This document shows, piece after piece, positions 8,481-17,736 of a DNA stretch of 64,000 nucleotides. The translations under genes and the position numbers were made by a program. Source of the DNA: Porphyromonadaceae bacterium (lineage in GTDB: Bacteria; Bacteroidota; Bacteroidia; Bacteroidales; Dysgonomonadaceae); the NCBI GenBank assembly GCA_021372865.1, contig JAJFTO010000015.1:1-64000 (forward strand). The letters are read 5' to 3'. The number at the start of each line of letters is the position of its first letter. The stretch's first letter is position 1. Under the pieces are notes generated by a model. That model searched no databases, was not told where the DNA came from, and saw only the letters and a program-made list of their open reading frames with translations.

Positions 8481-8534
8481 GTAATTATCAAAACAAAAAG
8501 CGGGTGAGAATCCGCTTTTTGTTTTGATAATTAC
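8481..8534. terminator. Bidirectional terminator, 23-bp perfect stem
   Basis: Positions 8481-8503 and 8512-8534 are perfect reverse complements around an 8-nt loop (GTGAGAAT). The stem holds A-rich and T-rich runs on both sides of a CGG/CCG core. It separates the convergent GH109-type gene and sucD and can end transcription from either side. Confidence 0.9.
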
Positions 8535-8542
8535 CACCTGTT

Positions 8543-9409
8543 TTATATCCTTTCTTTCAGCAGGGAAGGGATCTGTCCGGGTTCCTTTGCAACCGGTATA
8601 CCGACTGCCTCGAAGGCGGCAATCTTTTCGGCTGCCGTACCTGATCCGCTGGATATGATGGCGCCGGCATGACCCATCTGTTTTCCCGGAGGTGCCTGTT
8701 GACCAGCGATAAACACGGCGACAGGCTTTGTGACGTGAGCCCGGATATATTCAGCTGCCCGTTCTTCGGCATCTCCACCTATTTCACCAATGAGTGCGAT
8801 TGAGTCGGTATCCGGATCATTCTCAAACATCTCCAGCAACTCCCTGTAATAAAGTCCTACCACGGGATCGCCTCCCACACCCACCGCCGTGGATTGTCCC
8901 ATACCCTGTTCGGTGAGATTATACACCACCTCGTAGGTCAGTGTACCACTGCGGCTGATTACTCCGGTACCACCCTCCCTGAAGATCATGGTGGGCATGA
9001 TTCCTACCATACTTTTTCCGGGTGAAATCAGTCCGGGACAGTTGGGCCCGATGAGGTTTGCACCTTTGCTTTTAATAAAACGGTAGGCTTCCACCACATC
9101 GAGGGTGGGTACACCCTCCGTGATACAGACGATGAGCCCGATACCCGCATCGGCAGCTTCCATCATCGCATCCTTCGCAAAAGGAGCAGGCACGAAGATG
9201 ACCGAGGTATTGGCACCTGTCTCCTTCACTGCATCCCTTACCGTATTAAAAACGGGGATGTCCTGCACGCTTTCTCCTGCTTTGCCAGGCGAAGTGCCTG
9301 CCACCACATTTGTTCCGTAAGCTTTCATTTTCGAGGCATGAAAACCGCCGTCACGTCCGGTAATGCCCTGCACCAGAAGACGGGTATCTTTGTTGATCAG
9401 TATACTCAT
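8543..9409 (-). CDS. sucD: Succinyl-CoA synthetase alpha subunit
   Basis: A 288-aa ADP/GDP-forming succinate-CoA ligase alpha chain, interconverting succinyl-CoA and succinate with substrate-level phosphorylation. Motifs: [16 protein letters not shown] at the CoA-binding start, [15 protein letters not shown], and the phosphohistidine loop QMGHAGAI with His247. It follows sucC with a 12-bp gap and ends in the bidirectional terminator. In anaerobic Bacteroidales this enzyme serves the succinate/propionate branch. Confidence 0.97.
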   Translation of the reverse strand: MSILINKDTRLLVQGITGRDGGFHASKMKAYGTNVVAGTSPGKAGESVQDIPVFNTVRDAVKETGANTSVIFVPAPFAKDAMMEAADAGIGLIVCITEGVPTLDVVEAYRFIKSKGANLIGPNCPGLISPGKSMVGIMPTMIFREGGTGVISRSGTLTYEVVYNLTEQGMGQSTAVGVGGDPVVGLYYRELLEMFENDPDTDSIALIGEIGGDAEERAAEYIRAHVTKPVAVFIAGQQAPPGKQMGHAGAIISSGSGTAAEKIAAFEAVGIPVAKEPGQIPSLLKERI

Positions 9410-9421
9410 ATTGTTTGTTTT

Positions 9422-10567
<1,146 letters not shown>

Positions 10568-10900
10568 ATGAGAGTATATTGTTCTTTTCCTCGTTTTTTT
10601 GACATGGGTAAGAAATCTTGTGAAAAGATCACGATTAAACCACTGGAACGCACAATCCGGTGAAATTGTTTAACAAAAAACGGGAAAAAATGGAAAAAAC
10701 TTCTCATTCTGAGGCTTAGGCTATGGATAAACGGCTTTAATTGCTTATAGTGGGTATACGTTCTATGTGAAATGGTGATTTTTTGGTATTGTGCCCGCCC
10801 TTCTTTTCACTTTTCTTTGTAGCCCGGTAAACTTAATAAAACAAAACGCACGAGCAACGCCAAAATCATGGGTGCTGTTTACGGATAAATTATAAAAAAA
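10568..10900. other. Intergenic region between divergent sucC and TonB receptor
   Basis: This 333-bp gap holds no open frame with family sequence. The best promoter candidate for the rightward gene is TTG (10789-10791), 20 bp, then TTTCTTTG (10812-10819), with one mismatch to TAnnTTTG. I recognise no riboswitch or clear iron box. Confidence 0.4.
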
Positions 10901-13303
10901 ATGAATAAAAAACTGGTTATCTTATTGATGAGCCTGGTGACAGGCTTTGGTGAAGTATTTTCACAACAAAACAGCATATTCAAGGGAACGGTAGTGGGAG
11001 AAGAAGGCCGCGAGCTGATTGGTGCGACGGTCTACCTCGAGGATCTGGGTATCGGAGATGACACTGATGCTTCAGGTACATTTCGTATTGGCAGCGTGCC
11101 ACAGGGTACACATGCCGTGGTGATCAGCTACGTAGGATATAAGCCTGTAAGCAAGGAGATCGGTTTTCAGAAAGGTGTGCTACGGGAAGATACTTTTCAC
11201 CTGCAAAAAGACGAAACGGTACTCCTTGAGGTGGAAGTCTTCGGAAGGCGGCGTGAACGTCCCGAGAAGATGGATGCACTCACCCGCATACCGCTTCGTA
11301 TTGATGAACAGGTACAAAGTATCTCGGTGATTTCGCAGAAGATGATCACCGATCAGGGCGTGCTGACATTGAACGACGCCGTCAGAAATGCTCCTGGCGC
11401 GGGTACCTTTGCCACTTTCGGCAACACCACCGAGAGTCTTACATCCCGTGGATACCGGGGTATACCTGTGGTAAAAAACGGGGTGCGGATACATTCCGAC
11501 TTCCGCGGTTATGGTTCTCTGACCGACCTGCAGGGGGTGGAAACCATCCAGATCCTACGCGGCTCGGCTGCCATAGCGCAGGGACTGGGGAACGATCTGG
11601 GTTCGGCGGGCGGTGTGGTCAACATCGCCACCAAGACACCACGCTTCATCAATAGTGGAAACGTGGGGCTCCGTGCAGGAAGCTGGGGGCAGCTACGCAC
11701 TACCTTCGATCTGCAGTTCGTGACCGATAAGATGCAGCACACTGCTTTCCGCATAAACGGTGCCTGGGAGCAGGCCGACAACTACCGGGTGCATGTCTCC
11801 AAAGATCGGGTTTACATGAATCCATCCTTTACCTGGCGTCCCGATGAACGGACCAAAATCACTCTGGAGATGGATTACCTGCACGACTCCCGCACGCCCG
11901 ATCAGGGTACGGTGAACCTGAGTGCCGACAGCGTTTTCAACGTGTTTGAGATGCCACACAACCGCTTCCTCGGCTTCTCCACCGACCGTCAGATCAATAA
12001 TACGCTTACATATCTGGCGCAGGCATATCGTACACTGAATGATTTCCTCAGTCTGCGTGTCGCTTATGCCGGTTCCGATATGAATCTGACAAAGACAGCA
12101 GCCCTTGCATCACCGCTGAAGAATGTTACACAGACAGGGAATTACAATTTGCGCTCCCGGGCCTACAGCGGTAGTGAGAGAGACGATAAAAACGGGGTGT
12201 TTCAACTTGATCTGATCGGAAAGGACTTATATACCGGCGGGGTGAAGCATACCTTCAACCTGGGGTTTGATTACCGGTGGACCGACCTTACCACCGTCAA
12301 TACCAACACGGTGGCAGTGGATACGGTGGATGTGCTACAACCCATCTCCAACATAGCCCCGAAGGTGGCCCTCAAAAATGGCGATCCTGTACGTTCACGA
12401 GAGTATGCCTATGGCATGCTGCTGCAGGAGGTGATGACCTTCAACCGATATTTGAAGCTCTCTCTTGGCCTCCGTTATAGCCAGATGAGCGGCATCACAG
12501 GGCAAATAATCTCCACAAGCGGCGGCAGTGTGTGGGATCCGCTCTTCGGCGTGATTATCACTCCCCACGAAAATATCAATCTTTTTGCCTCTTACACCAC
12601 CACTACTTCACTACGCGGTGCTTCCAACCTGCTGGAGGACAAGGTGACGACGGTGGGCCCTTCACGTGAAAAGCAATTCGAGAGCGGCTTCAAAGGAGAA
12701 TGGTTCGATAACAGACTGCGTTTTAATGCCACCTGGTTTCATATCCTAAACGACAACCTCACTTATGCCACCCTCAATGAAGCAGGAAACAACACCGGGT
12801 ATTACATCAAAGCCGGAAACCTGAAACGACAGGGCGTGGAGCTGGAACTGACTGGCCGGGTGCTGAAAAATTTAGATGTCGTGGCGGGATATGCCTATCT
12901 CGATGTGGGGTATCACGACAGCCCCTACTACCACGAAGGGTCGGCTCCCATGAATGCCGCAGCACATACCGTGAACGGGTGGCTTAACTATACTTTTTTT
13001 GATGGCCTTTTGAGAAATCTCTCATTGGGTGCAGGTCTCTACTACACTGGAGAACGACCTTTCGCCGAATATACTTACCAAATATTGCCTGGCCACAACG
13101 TGCAACCCAATACAAAGCCGTTCCTGGCCGATGCATACACCACCCTGAATCTTCAGGCGGGATACAGGATAGACCGCTGTCAGCTGCGTCTGTTCCTGAA
13201 TAATATCTTCAACGCGACGGGATATACTGCCTACTACAGAGGAGGATACCTCAATCCTACCGATCCACGGAATATGGCGTTGGCACTGAACTGGCAGTTT
13301 TAA
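10901..13303 (+). CDS. TonB-dependent siderophore receptor
   Basis: An 800-aa outer-membrane receptor. A signal peptide (1-21, ending FSQQ) is followed by a carboxypeptidase-regulatory-like beta domain (about 25-105, FKGTVVGEEGRELIGATVYL), then the plug (about 120-250, RIDEQVQSISVISQ, RGYRGIPVVKNG, RGSAAIAQG) and a beta-barrel ending in LNWQF with the terminal Phe. The RIPLRIDEQVQSISVIS plug and the FASYTTTTSLRGAS barrel strand fit the ferrichrome/ferric-siderophore group. No siderophore ABC permease or TonB is nearby. The downstream LuxR/hemerythrin pair is convergent, so it is not in the same operon. Confidence 0.92.
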   Translation: MNKKLVILLMSLVTGFGEVFSQQNSIFKGTVVGEEGRELIGATVYLEDLGIGDDTDASGTFRIGSVPQGTHAVVISYVGYKPVSKEIGFQKGVLREDTFHLQKDETVLLEVEVFGRRRERPEKMDALTRIPLRIDEQVQSISVISQKMITDQGVLTLNDAVRNAPGAGTFATFGNTTESLTSRGYRGIPVVKNGVRIHSDFRGYGSLTDLQGVETIQILRGSAAIAQGLGNDLGSAGGVVNIATKTPRFINSGNVGLRAGSWGQLRTTFDLQFVTDKMQHTAFRINGAWEQADNYRVHVSKDRVYMNPSFTWRPDERTKITLEMDYLHDSRTPDQGTVNLSADSVFNVFEMPHNRFLGFSTDRQINNTLTYLAQAYRTLNDFLSLRVAYAGSDMNLTKTAALASPLKNVTQTGNYNLRSRAYSGSERDDKNGVFQLDLIGKDLYTGGVKHTFNLGFDYRWTDLTTVNTNTVAVDTVDVLQPISNIAPKVALKNGDPVRSREYAYGMLLQEVMTFNRYLKLSLGLRYSQMSGITGQIISTSGGSVWDPLFGVIITPHENINLFASYTTTTSLRGASNLLEDKVTTVGPSREKQFESGFKGEWFDNRLRFNATWFHILNDNLTYATLNEAGNNTGYYIKAGNLKRQGVELELTGRVLKNLDVVAGYAYLDVGYHDSPYYHEGSAPMNAAAHTVNGWLNYTFFDGLLRNLSLGAGLYYTGERPFAEYTYQILPGHNVQPNTKPFLADAYTTLNLQAGYRIDRCQLRLFLNNIFNATGYTAYYRGGYLNPTDPRNMALALNWQF

Positions 13304-13917
13304 ATCTCAATGTCCTCTATCGACACAATCTTTTTTGAAATGGCATAGATGGTGAGGCCCGACTGGCTACGGATACCGGTTTTCATTGTGATATTCTTCC
13401 GGTGTCGCACCACGGTATGGATGCTTATGTGAAGTGAATCGGCAATTTCCTTGTTCATCATGCCGTTCACAAGTCCTGTGAGGACTTCAATCTCCCTTTT
13501 GGTAAGATTGTCGTCCTCATTTTTTTGTAGTGCAGCCGACCGGTTCTGTTTATCAAGTTTCGCAAGTACGTGAAGGATATGTTCGGTTGAATCATACAGG
13601 GTGAAGGAGAGATCGGTCAGCATCGACTGTTTTTGGATGATTCCATAGTCGATACCGGCAACAGACAGCGAGGAATATTGCTTTCGGATTTTACGTACCT
13701 CCTTCTCGCGGTTCACAAACTGCAACGGATTGGCAATGAGGATATCCACAGGGACAGTCTCCAGAAGTTCGGTGAACTCCTCCAGTGTCTCCGTCCGGTG
13801 AATCCTGCAGTCGAGATCCGACTGATAAAGAACGGTCTGCAGTCCCTCTGAAATAATCCGTGAGGGTTCCAGAATGGCGATGTGAAGCGATGGTTTACGC
13901 ATGTCGCTCTTTCTCAA
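13300..13917 (-). CDS. LuxR-family regulator with pseudo-receiver
   Basis: A 205-aa protein with a receiver-like N-terminal half (about 9-125, LHIAILEPSRIISEGLQTVL) and a LuxR-type helix-turn-helix (about 138-195, LTKREIEVLTGLVNGMMNKE, HTVVRHRKNI). The position of the phospho-acceptor Asp, after the strand VDILI, reads ANPLQ, so Asn63 replaces Asp, and the acidic pocket at the N-terminus is also weak (EPSR). It should therefore not be switched by ordinary phosphorylation. Its start overlaps the end of the hemerythrin gene by 23 bp, so translation of the two is coupled. The 3' end overlaps the TonB receptor's stop by 4 bp, tail to tail. Confidence 0.85.
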   Translation of the reverse strand: MRKSDMRKPSLHIAILEPSRIISEGLQTVLYQSDLDCRIHRTETLEEFTELLETVPVDILIANPLQFVNREKEVRKIRKQYSSLSVAGIDYGIIQKQSMLTDLSFTLYDSTEHILHVLAKLDKQNRSAALQKNEDDNLTKREIEVLTGLVNGMMNKEIADSLHISIHTVVRHRKNITMKTGIRSQSGLTIYAISKKIVSIEDIEI

Positions 13918-14608
13918 TGTTTACACCCGCCGGAATCAGAATGGTCTCTTCTATCAGGGAGTGAATATACAGGTCGAATTCAAGCTCATAGAGCGCAAAA
14001 AATAATCTGCGACGCAAATCCAGATCATTCTCGATTTTTACATACTTCAACAACAGTTGTTTCAGGTCCTTTAGTTTCAGCTCAATGTCGGTGTGATGTT
14101 CGCCGTACTCAATGGAGGAATAAAGTTCCTGTTCACCCGTGACTCCTGTTTTTTTTAGTAAGGTGATGAAATAGGGAAAAGCAATGTTGTCTTCATAATC
14201 AAGATGCTCTCTCACCTCCATAAAATATTCGTTGAAAAATTTTTCCAGCAACTTCAACTCTTTTGCAGAATGATTTTCCTGAAGTTGACGAATATAGGAA
14301 CTGATCTGCGGATATTTGTCGGATCGGTAATAATGATGGCTCTGTTTCAGGAAATCGATTACCTGCATCAAATCATGTCGCGTATAGGAATGCTGTGCCT
14401 TCGCGCCAAGGCCGTTGTATAGGTTGACAATGCTGATGAACAGATTTTCGCTGATGTCATAATCGTCACACAGTTGTGATACAGTCTGATCACTGACACT
14501 GAAGTCGATGTTAAAATGCTGCAGCATCAACAACAGGCTTGGGTTGTCATCAATCAGATCAGCCATCTTCATATAAGACTTTACTTTTATTTTTGAAGCA
14601 TGATACAT
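13895..14608 (-). CDS. Hemerythrin HHE-domain protein
   Basis: A 237-aa protein with a short N-terminal region like the ScdA/YtfE leader (KMADLIDDNPSLLLMLQHFN), followed by a four-helix hemerythrin domain. Candidate di-iron ligands are His in QSHHYY, ENHSAKE, VREHLDYED, YGEHHTDIE and YIHSLIEE, with Glu in the HLDYED and LIEE segments. Relatives repair iron-sulfur clusters damaged by NO or oxidants, or sense O2/NO. The gene overlaps the pseudo-receiver regulator by 23 bp and precedes it, suggesting a sensor/effector pair. The CxxC found in the N-terminus of RIC proteins is absent. Confidence 0.85.
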   Translation of the reverse strand: MYHASKIKVKSYMKMADLIDDNPSLLLMLQHFNIDFSVSDQTVSQLCDDYDISENLFISIVNLYNGLGAKAQHSYTRHDLMQVIDFLKQSHHYYRSDKYPQISSYIRQLQENHSAKELKLLEKFFNEYFMEVREHLDYEDNIAFPYFITLLKKTGVTGEQELYSSIEYGEHHTDIELKLKDLKQLLLKYVKIENDLDLRRRLFFALYELEFDLYIHSLIEETILIPAGVNIEKERHA

Positions 14609-14897
14609 ATTGTAAAAACACTATATTTATATTTACGTAAAAATAGGAAAAAGATATCAATTATCTGGAATAATTCTAATTAAACTAATTCTTTGGGCTG
14701 ATTTATTTCCTCCCTTTTTCCTATATCAGGTTTTCTACAGTTCCTCCTTTTTCCCTGATTTATCATTCTTCTCCTGATTTCTCCCCTCACTCATCCTGAT
14801 TTTCCGGCGCTTTTCCGGATTTCGATTTCGTTTTCCTATTGATCGGGATTTCTCCCTTTTTTTTTGTATTATTGTGTCCTATTTCAAAAAGTGAACG

Positions 14898-15434
14898 ATG
14901 AACAATTTTCAACAACTTTTGCTGCAGCGTCGCAGCATCAGAAAATTCAGTGAGGAGCCACTTACATCTGACGAGACCCGTCTGATCCTTGAGGCTGCAT
15001 TGCTTTCGCCCACTTCCAAAAACCGCCATTCGTGGGAATTCGTTGCGGTGGAGAGTAAGGATATGCTTGCCCGGCTGTCGCAATGCAAACCACACAGTGC
15101 CACTTTTATTGCCGATGCTTCCCTGGCTGTGGTGGTTCTGGGAAACCCGCTTGAAAGTGATCCCTGGATTGAGGATGCTTCCATTGCCGCCATCAACATG
15201 CAGCTGCAGGCCGAAGAACTGGGTATTGGCAGCTGCTGGGTGCAGGTACGAAACAGGTCATATACCGAGACCATATCGTCGGGCGAATATATCAACGATT
15301 TGCTGGAAATTCCCATGCCTCTTGAAGTACTTTGCGTGATCGCCTTCGGAAGAAAAGAAAAGGAGAGAACCCCAGCCGATCCGGATAATCTACATTGGGA
15401 AAAAGTTCACATTGAGAAATATAAAACGATGTGA
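14898..15434 (+). CDS. Nitroreductase-family flavoprotein
   Basis: A 178-aa FMN-dependent NAD(P)H oxidoreductase. It starts LLQRRSIRKFSEEPLTSDET, the FMN-phosphate-binding Arg/Ser pattern of the family, with SPTSKNRHSWEFV and LGIGSCWVQVRNR further on. The short form (about 175-180 aa) is common in anaerobes and its substrate cannot be predicted. Its TGA overlaps the ATG of nspC by one base, so the two are translationally coupled. It is preceded by a pyrimidine-rich tract. Confidence 0.92.
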   Translation: MNNFQQLLLQRRSIRKFSEEPLTSDETRLILEAALLSPTSKNRHSWEFVAVESKDMLARLSQCKPHSATFIADASLAVVVLGNPLESDPWIEDASIAAINMQLQAEELGIGSCWVQVRNRSYTETISSGEYINDLLEIPMPLEVLCVIAFGRKEKERTPADPDNLHWEKVHIEKYKTM

Positions 15435-16576
15435 TGATTGACATAACAAAAATACCCTCACCATGCTACGTGATGGAGGAAAGGCTGCTTAGGAGGAACC
15501 TGCAGTTGATCAGATCGGTTCAGGAACGAGCCGGCGTGAATATCATCCTAGCCTTCAAGGCTTTTGCCTTGTGGCGTTCATTTCCCATCATTCGGGAGTA
15601 TATCGGACATTCTACCGCCAGCTCTGTCTCTGAGGCGCAGCTAGCCTTTGAGGAGATGGGAAGTCCGGCGCATACCTATGCGCCTGCTTATATGGAGGAG
15701 GAGTTTCCGCTCTTTCTGAAATACAGTAGCCACATCACCTTCAACTCACTGTCACAGTTCGAGCGTTTCTACCCCCTGGTAAAAGCTTCGGGGAAGGATA
15801 TCGCCTGTGGGCTGAGAATCAATCCGGAATATTCGGTGGTGGAGACCGACCTTTATAACCCCAGTGCTCCAGGGTCGCGTCTCGGCGTCACGGCCGACAG
15901 AATTGGTGATCAGCTTCCCGAAGGTATCACAGGGCTGCACTTGCACAACCTCTGTGAAAACAACTCTTACGATCTGGAGAAAACACTGGAGGTGGTGGAA
16001 CAGAGGTTCGGCCGGTATTTCTACAGGATAAAATGGCTTAATCTGGGTGGCGGCCATCTGATGACACACAAGGGCTACAATGTGGAACACCTTATTCTGG
16101 TGCTTACCAGACTGAAATCGCGCTATCCGCATCTCGAAATTATTCTGGAGCCTGGAAGTGCTTTTGTGTGGGAAACTGGGGTGTTGGTTGCTACTGTAGC
16201 CGATATCGTGGAAAATCATGGCGTGAGGACAGCCATGCTGAACGTCTCTTTTGCCTGCCACATGCCCGACTGCCTGGAGATGCCCTACAAGCCCCGTATC
16301 CGGGGAGCATATCAGGAACCAATAGAAGGAAAACCTACTTACCGGATGGGAGGTAACAGCTGCCTGAGCGGCGACTTCATGGGTGAATGGTCGTTCGACG
16401 AACCATTGCTGGTGGGCGATCGGGTAGTGTTTGAGGACATGATTCATTACACTACGGTGAAGACGACCCTTTTCAACGGTGTCACACACCCCTCTATTGG
16501 CCTTTGGAGCACCGATAATCGGTTTGTTCTCTATCGCCGTTTTGGCTACGAGGATTATAAGAACAGGATGAGTTGA
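15434..16576 (+). CDS. nspC: Carboxynorspermidine/carboxyspermidine decarboxylase
   Basis: A PLP-dependent fold-III decarboxylase that makes (nor)spermidine from its carboxy precursor. The ATG at 15434 (380 aa) forms a TGATG stop-start with the preceding gene; a GTG at 15431 would add one residue. Motifs: IPSPCYVMEERLLRRN, the Schiff-base Lys in ILAFKAFALW, STASSVSEAQLA, LHNLCENN, LNLGGGH, and the substrate-site CHMPDCLEMPYKP typical of NspC rather than LysA. The partner carboxynorspermidine dehydrogenase is not in the window. Confidence 0.95.
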   Translation: MIDITKIPSPCYVMEERLLRRNLQLIRSVQERAGVNIILAFKAFALWRSFPIIREYIGHSTASSVSEAQLAFEEMGSPAHTYAPAYMEEEFPLFLKYSSHITFNSLSQFERFYPLVKASGKDIACGLRINPEYSVVETDLYNPSAPGSRLGVTADRIGDQLPEGITGLHLHNLCENNSYDLEKTLEVVEQRFGRYFYRIKWLNLGGGHLMTHKGYNVEHLILVLTRLKSRYPHLEIILEPGSAFVWETGVLVATVADIVENHGVRTAMLNVSFACHMPDCLEMPYKPRIRGAYQEPIEGKPTYRMGGNSCLSGDFMGEWSFDEPLLVGDRVVFEDMIHYTTVKTTLFNGVTHPSIGLWSTDNRFVLYRRFGYEDYKNRMS

Positions 16577-16694
16577 ATAAAGCTTTTTTTTGATTTTTTT
16601 AAACAAATTCTATTACGAGGATGTTTAAGGAAATGAGAAGTTTGATTTCTCATGAGTTAATCAACAAGTATTCACACTAAAAAACATTATTATT

Positions 16695-16937
16695 ATGAGT
16701 TGGTTATGGTGGATCATCATTGGAGCAATAGCAGGATGGCTCGCGGGTAAATTAATGAGAGGCGGGGGTTTTGGCTTTATAGTCAATTTTTTGGTTGGTA
16801 TTGCAGGTGCAGTAATCGGTGGATGGGTTTTTGGCCTACTTGGTATTACTGCGGGAGGAGTGATCGGAAGCCTCGTTACGGCACTGGTAGGGGCACTCCT
16901 GTTACTCTGGATTATCTCGCTCTTTAAACGAGCGTGA
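16695..16937 (+). CDS. GlsB/YeaQ/YmgE-family membrane peptide
   Basis: An 80-aa, Gly-rich integral membrane protein of the transglycosylase-associated/stress family. It has three hydrophobic spans (about 3-15, 26-48, 52-75) and the signature WWIIIGAIAGWLAGKLMRGG, then IVNFLVGIAGAVIGGW. Relatives are induced by envelope or general stress. It stands alone with 118 bp upstream and 76 bp before nadD. Confidence 0.92.
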   Translation: MSWLWWIIIGAIAGWLAGKLMRGGGFGFIVNFLVGIAGAVIGGWVFGLLGITAGGVIGSLVTALVGALLLLWIISLFKRA

Positions 16938-17013
16938 TAAAATCCGTAAAAAACGACATGGAAATCGATGTATCGGAAGATATATCGGTTTTTTTATTCG
17001 AATATGAAAAATA

Positions 17014-17610
17014 ATGGAAAAACAAATTGAGACCGGCATATTCTCCGGATCATTTAATCCCATCCACATGGGGCATCTCATGCTGGCCGGTTACATCAGC
17101 GCTTTCACCTATGTGAAGGAGGTCTGGTTTGTAGTCACACCCCACAATCCGCTGAAATTGAAAGAGAGCCTGTTGTCCGATGACATTCGTCTGGAGATGG
17201 TACGACTGGCACTCGAGGATTATGACAATCTCAAGGTATCAGACGTGGAGTTTCATATGCCGCGTCCTTCTTACACGATTGACACACTGAACACGCTCTC
17301 ACAAAAATATCCCGACAGGCGTTTTTCATTGATCATCGGAGGAGACAACTGGTCGCTATTCAATAAATGGAAAGATTACGAGCAGATCCTGGAACGCTAT
17401 CAAATCCTTATTTATCCCCGTCCGGGTGAAAAGATCCGAATCTCCAAAAGACTGCGCAAATCGGTGCAGCTGGTCAATGCTCCCGAGGTGGAAATCTCCT
17501 CTACTTTCATCCGTCATGCGATTGGAGAAGGCAAAGAGATGCGTGCTTTTCTCCCGCCAAAGGTGTATGATTACATTAAAAACAATCGGCTTTATCGGAA
17601 AAATGATTAG
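17014..17610 (+). CDS. nadD: Nicotinate-nucleotide adenylyltransferase
   Basis: A 198-aa enzyme that adenylylates nicotinate mononucleotide in NAD synthesis. The nucleotidyltransferase signature GIFSGSFNPIHMGH (His18 and His21) is intact, as are FVVTPHNPLK, the GGDNW substrate loop and the C-terminal ISSTFIR. The length matches the family. It is followed by intergenic repeats. Confidence 0.96.
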   Translation: MEKQIETGIFSGSFNPIHMGHLMLAGYISAFTYVKEVWFVVTPHNPLKLKESLLSDDIRLEMVRLALEDYDNLKVSDVEFHMPRPSYTIDTLNTLSQKYPDRRFSLIIGGDNWSLFNKWKDYEQILERYQILIYPRPGEKIRISKRLRKSVQLVNAPEVEISSTFIRHAIGEGKEMRAFLPPKVYDYIKNNRLYRKND

Positions 17611-17736
17611 GGATTCAGGATTCAGGTGTCAGGAATCAGCTTCGGTAGTGAAAGTTTGCCCACTGCAGCGGTTTGCAAGTAATTAGCACATTGGCACATC
17701 ATCGAATCATCGAATCATCACATCATCGAATCATCA
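17609..17736. repeat. Intergenic repeat block with a dispersed element and short tandem units
   Basis: The block holds a copy of TCAGCTTCGGTAGTG (17636-17650) inside GGATTCAGG-type sequence, then ACATTGGC and several direct ATCATCGA-like units (17696-17736). It sits between convergent nadD and the TPR gene. Confidence 0.7.
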
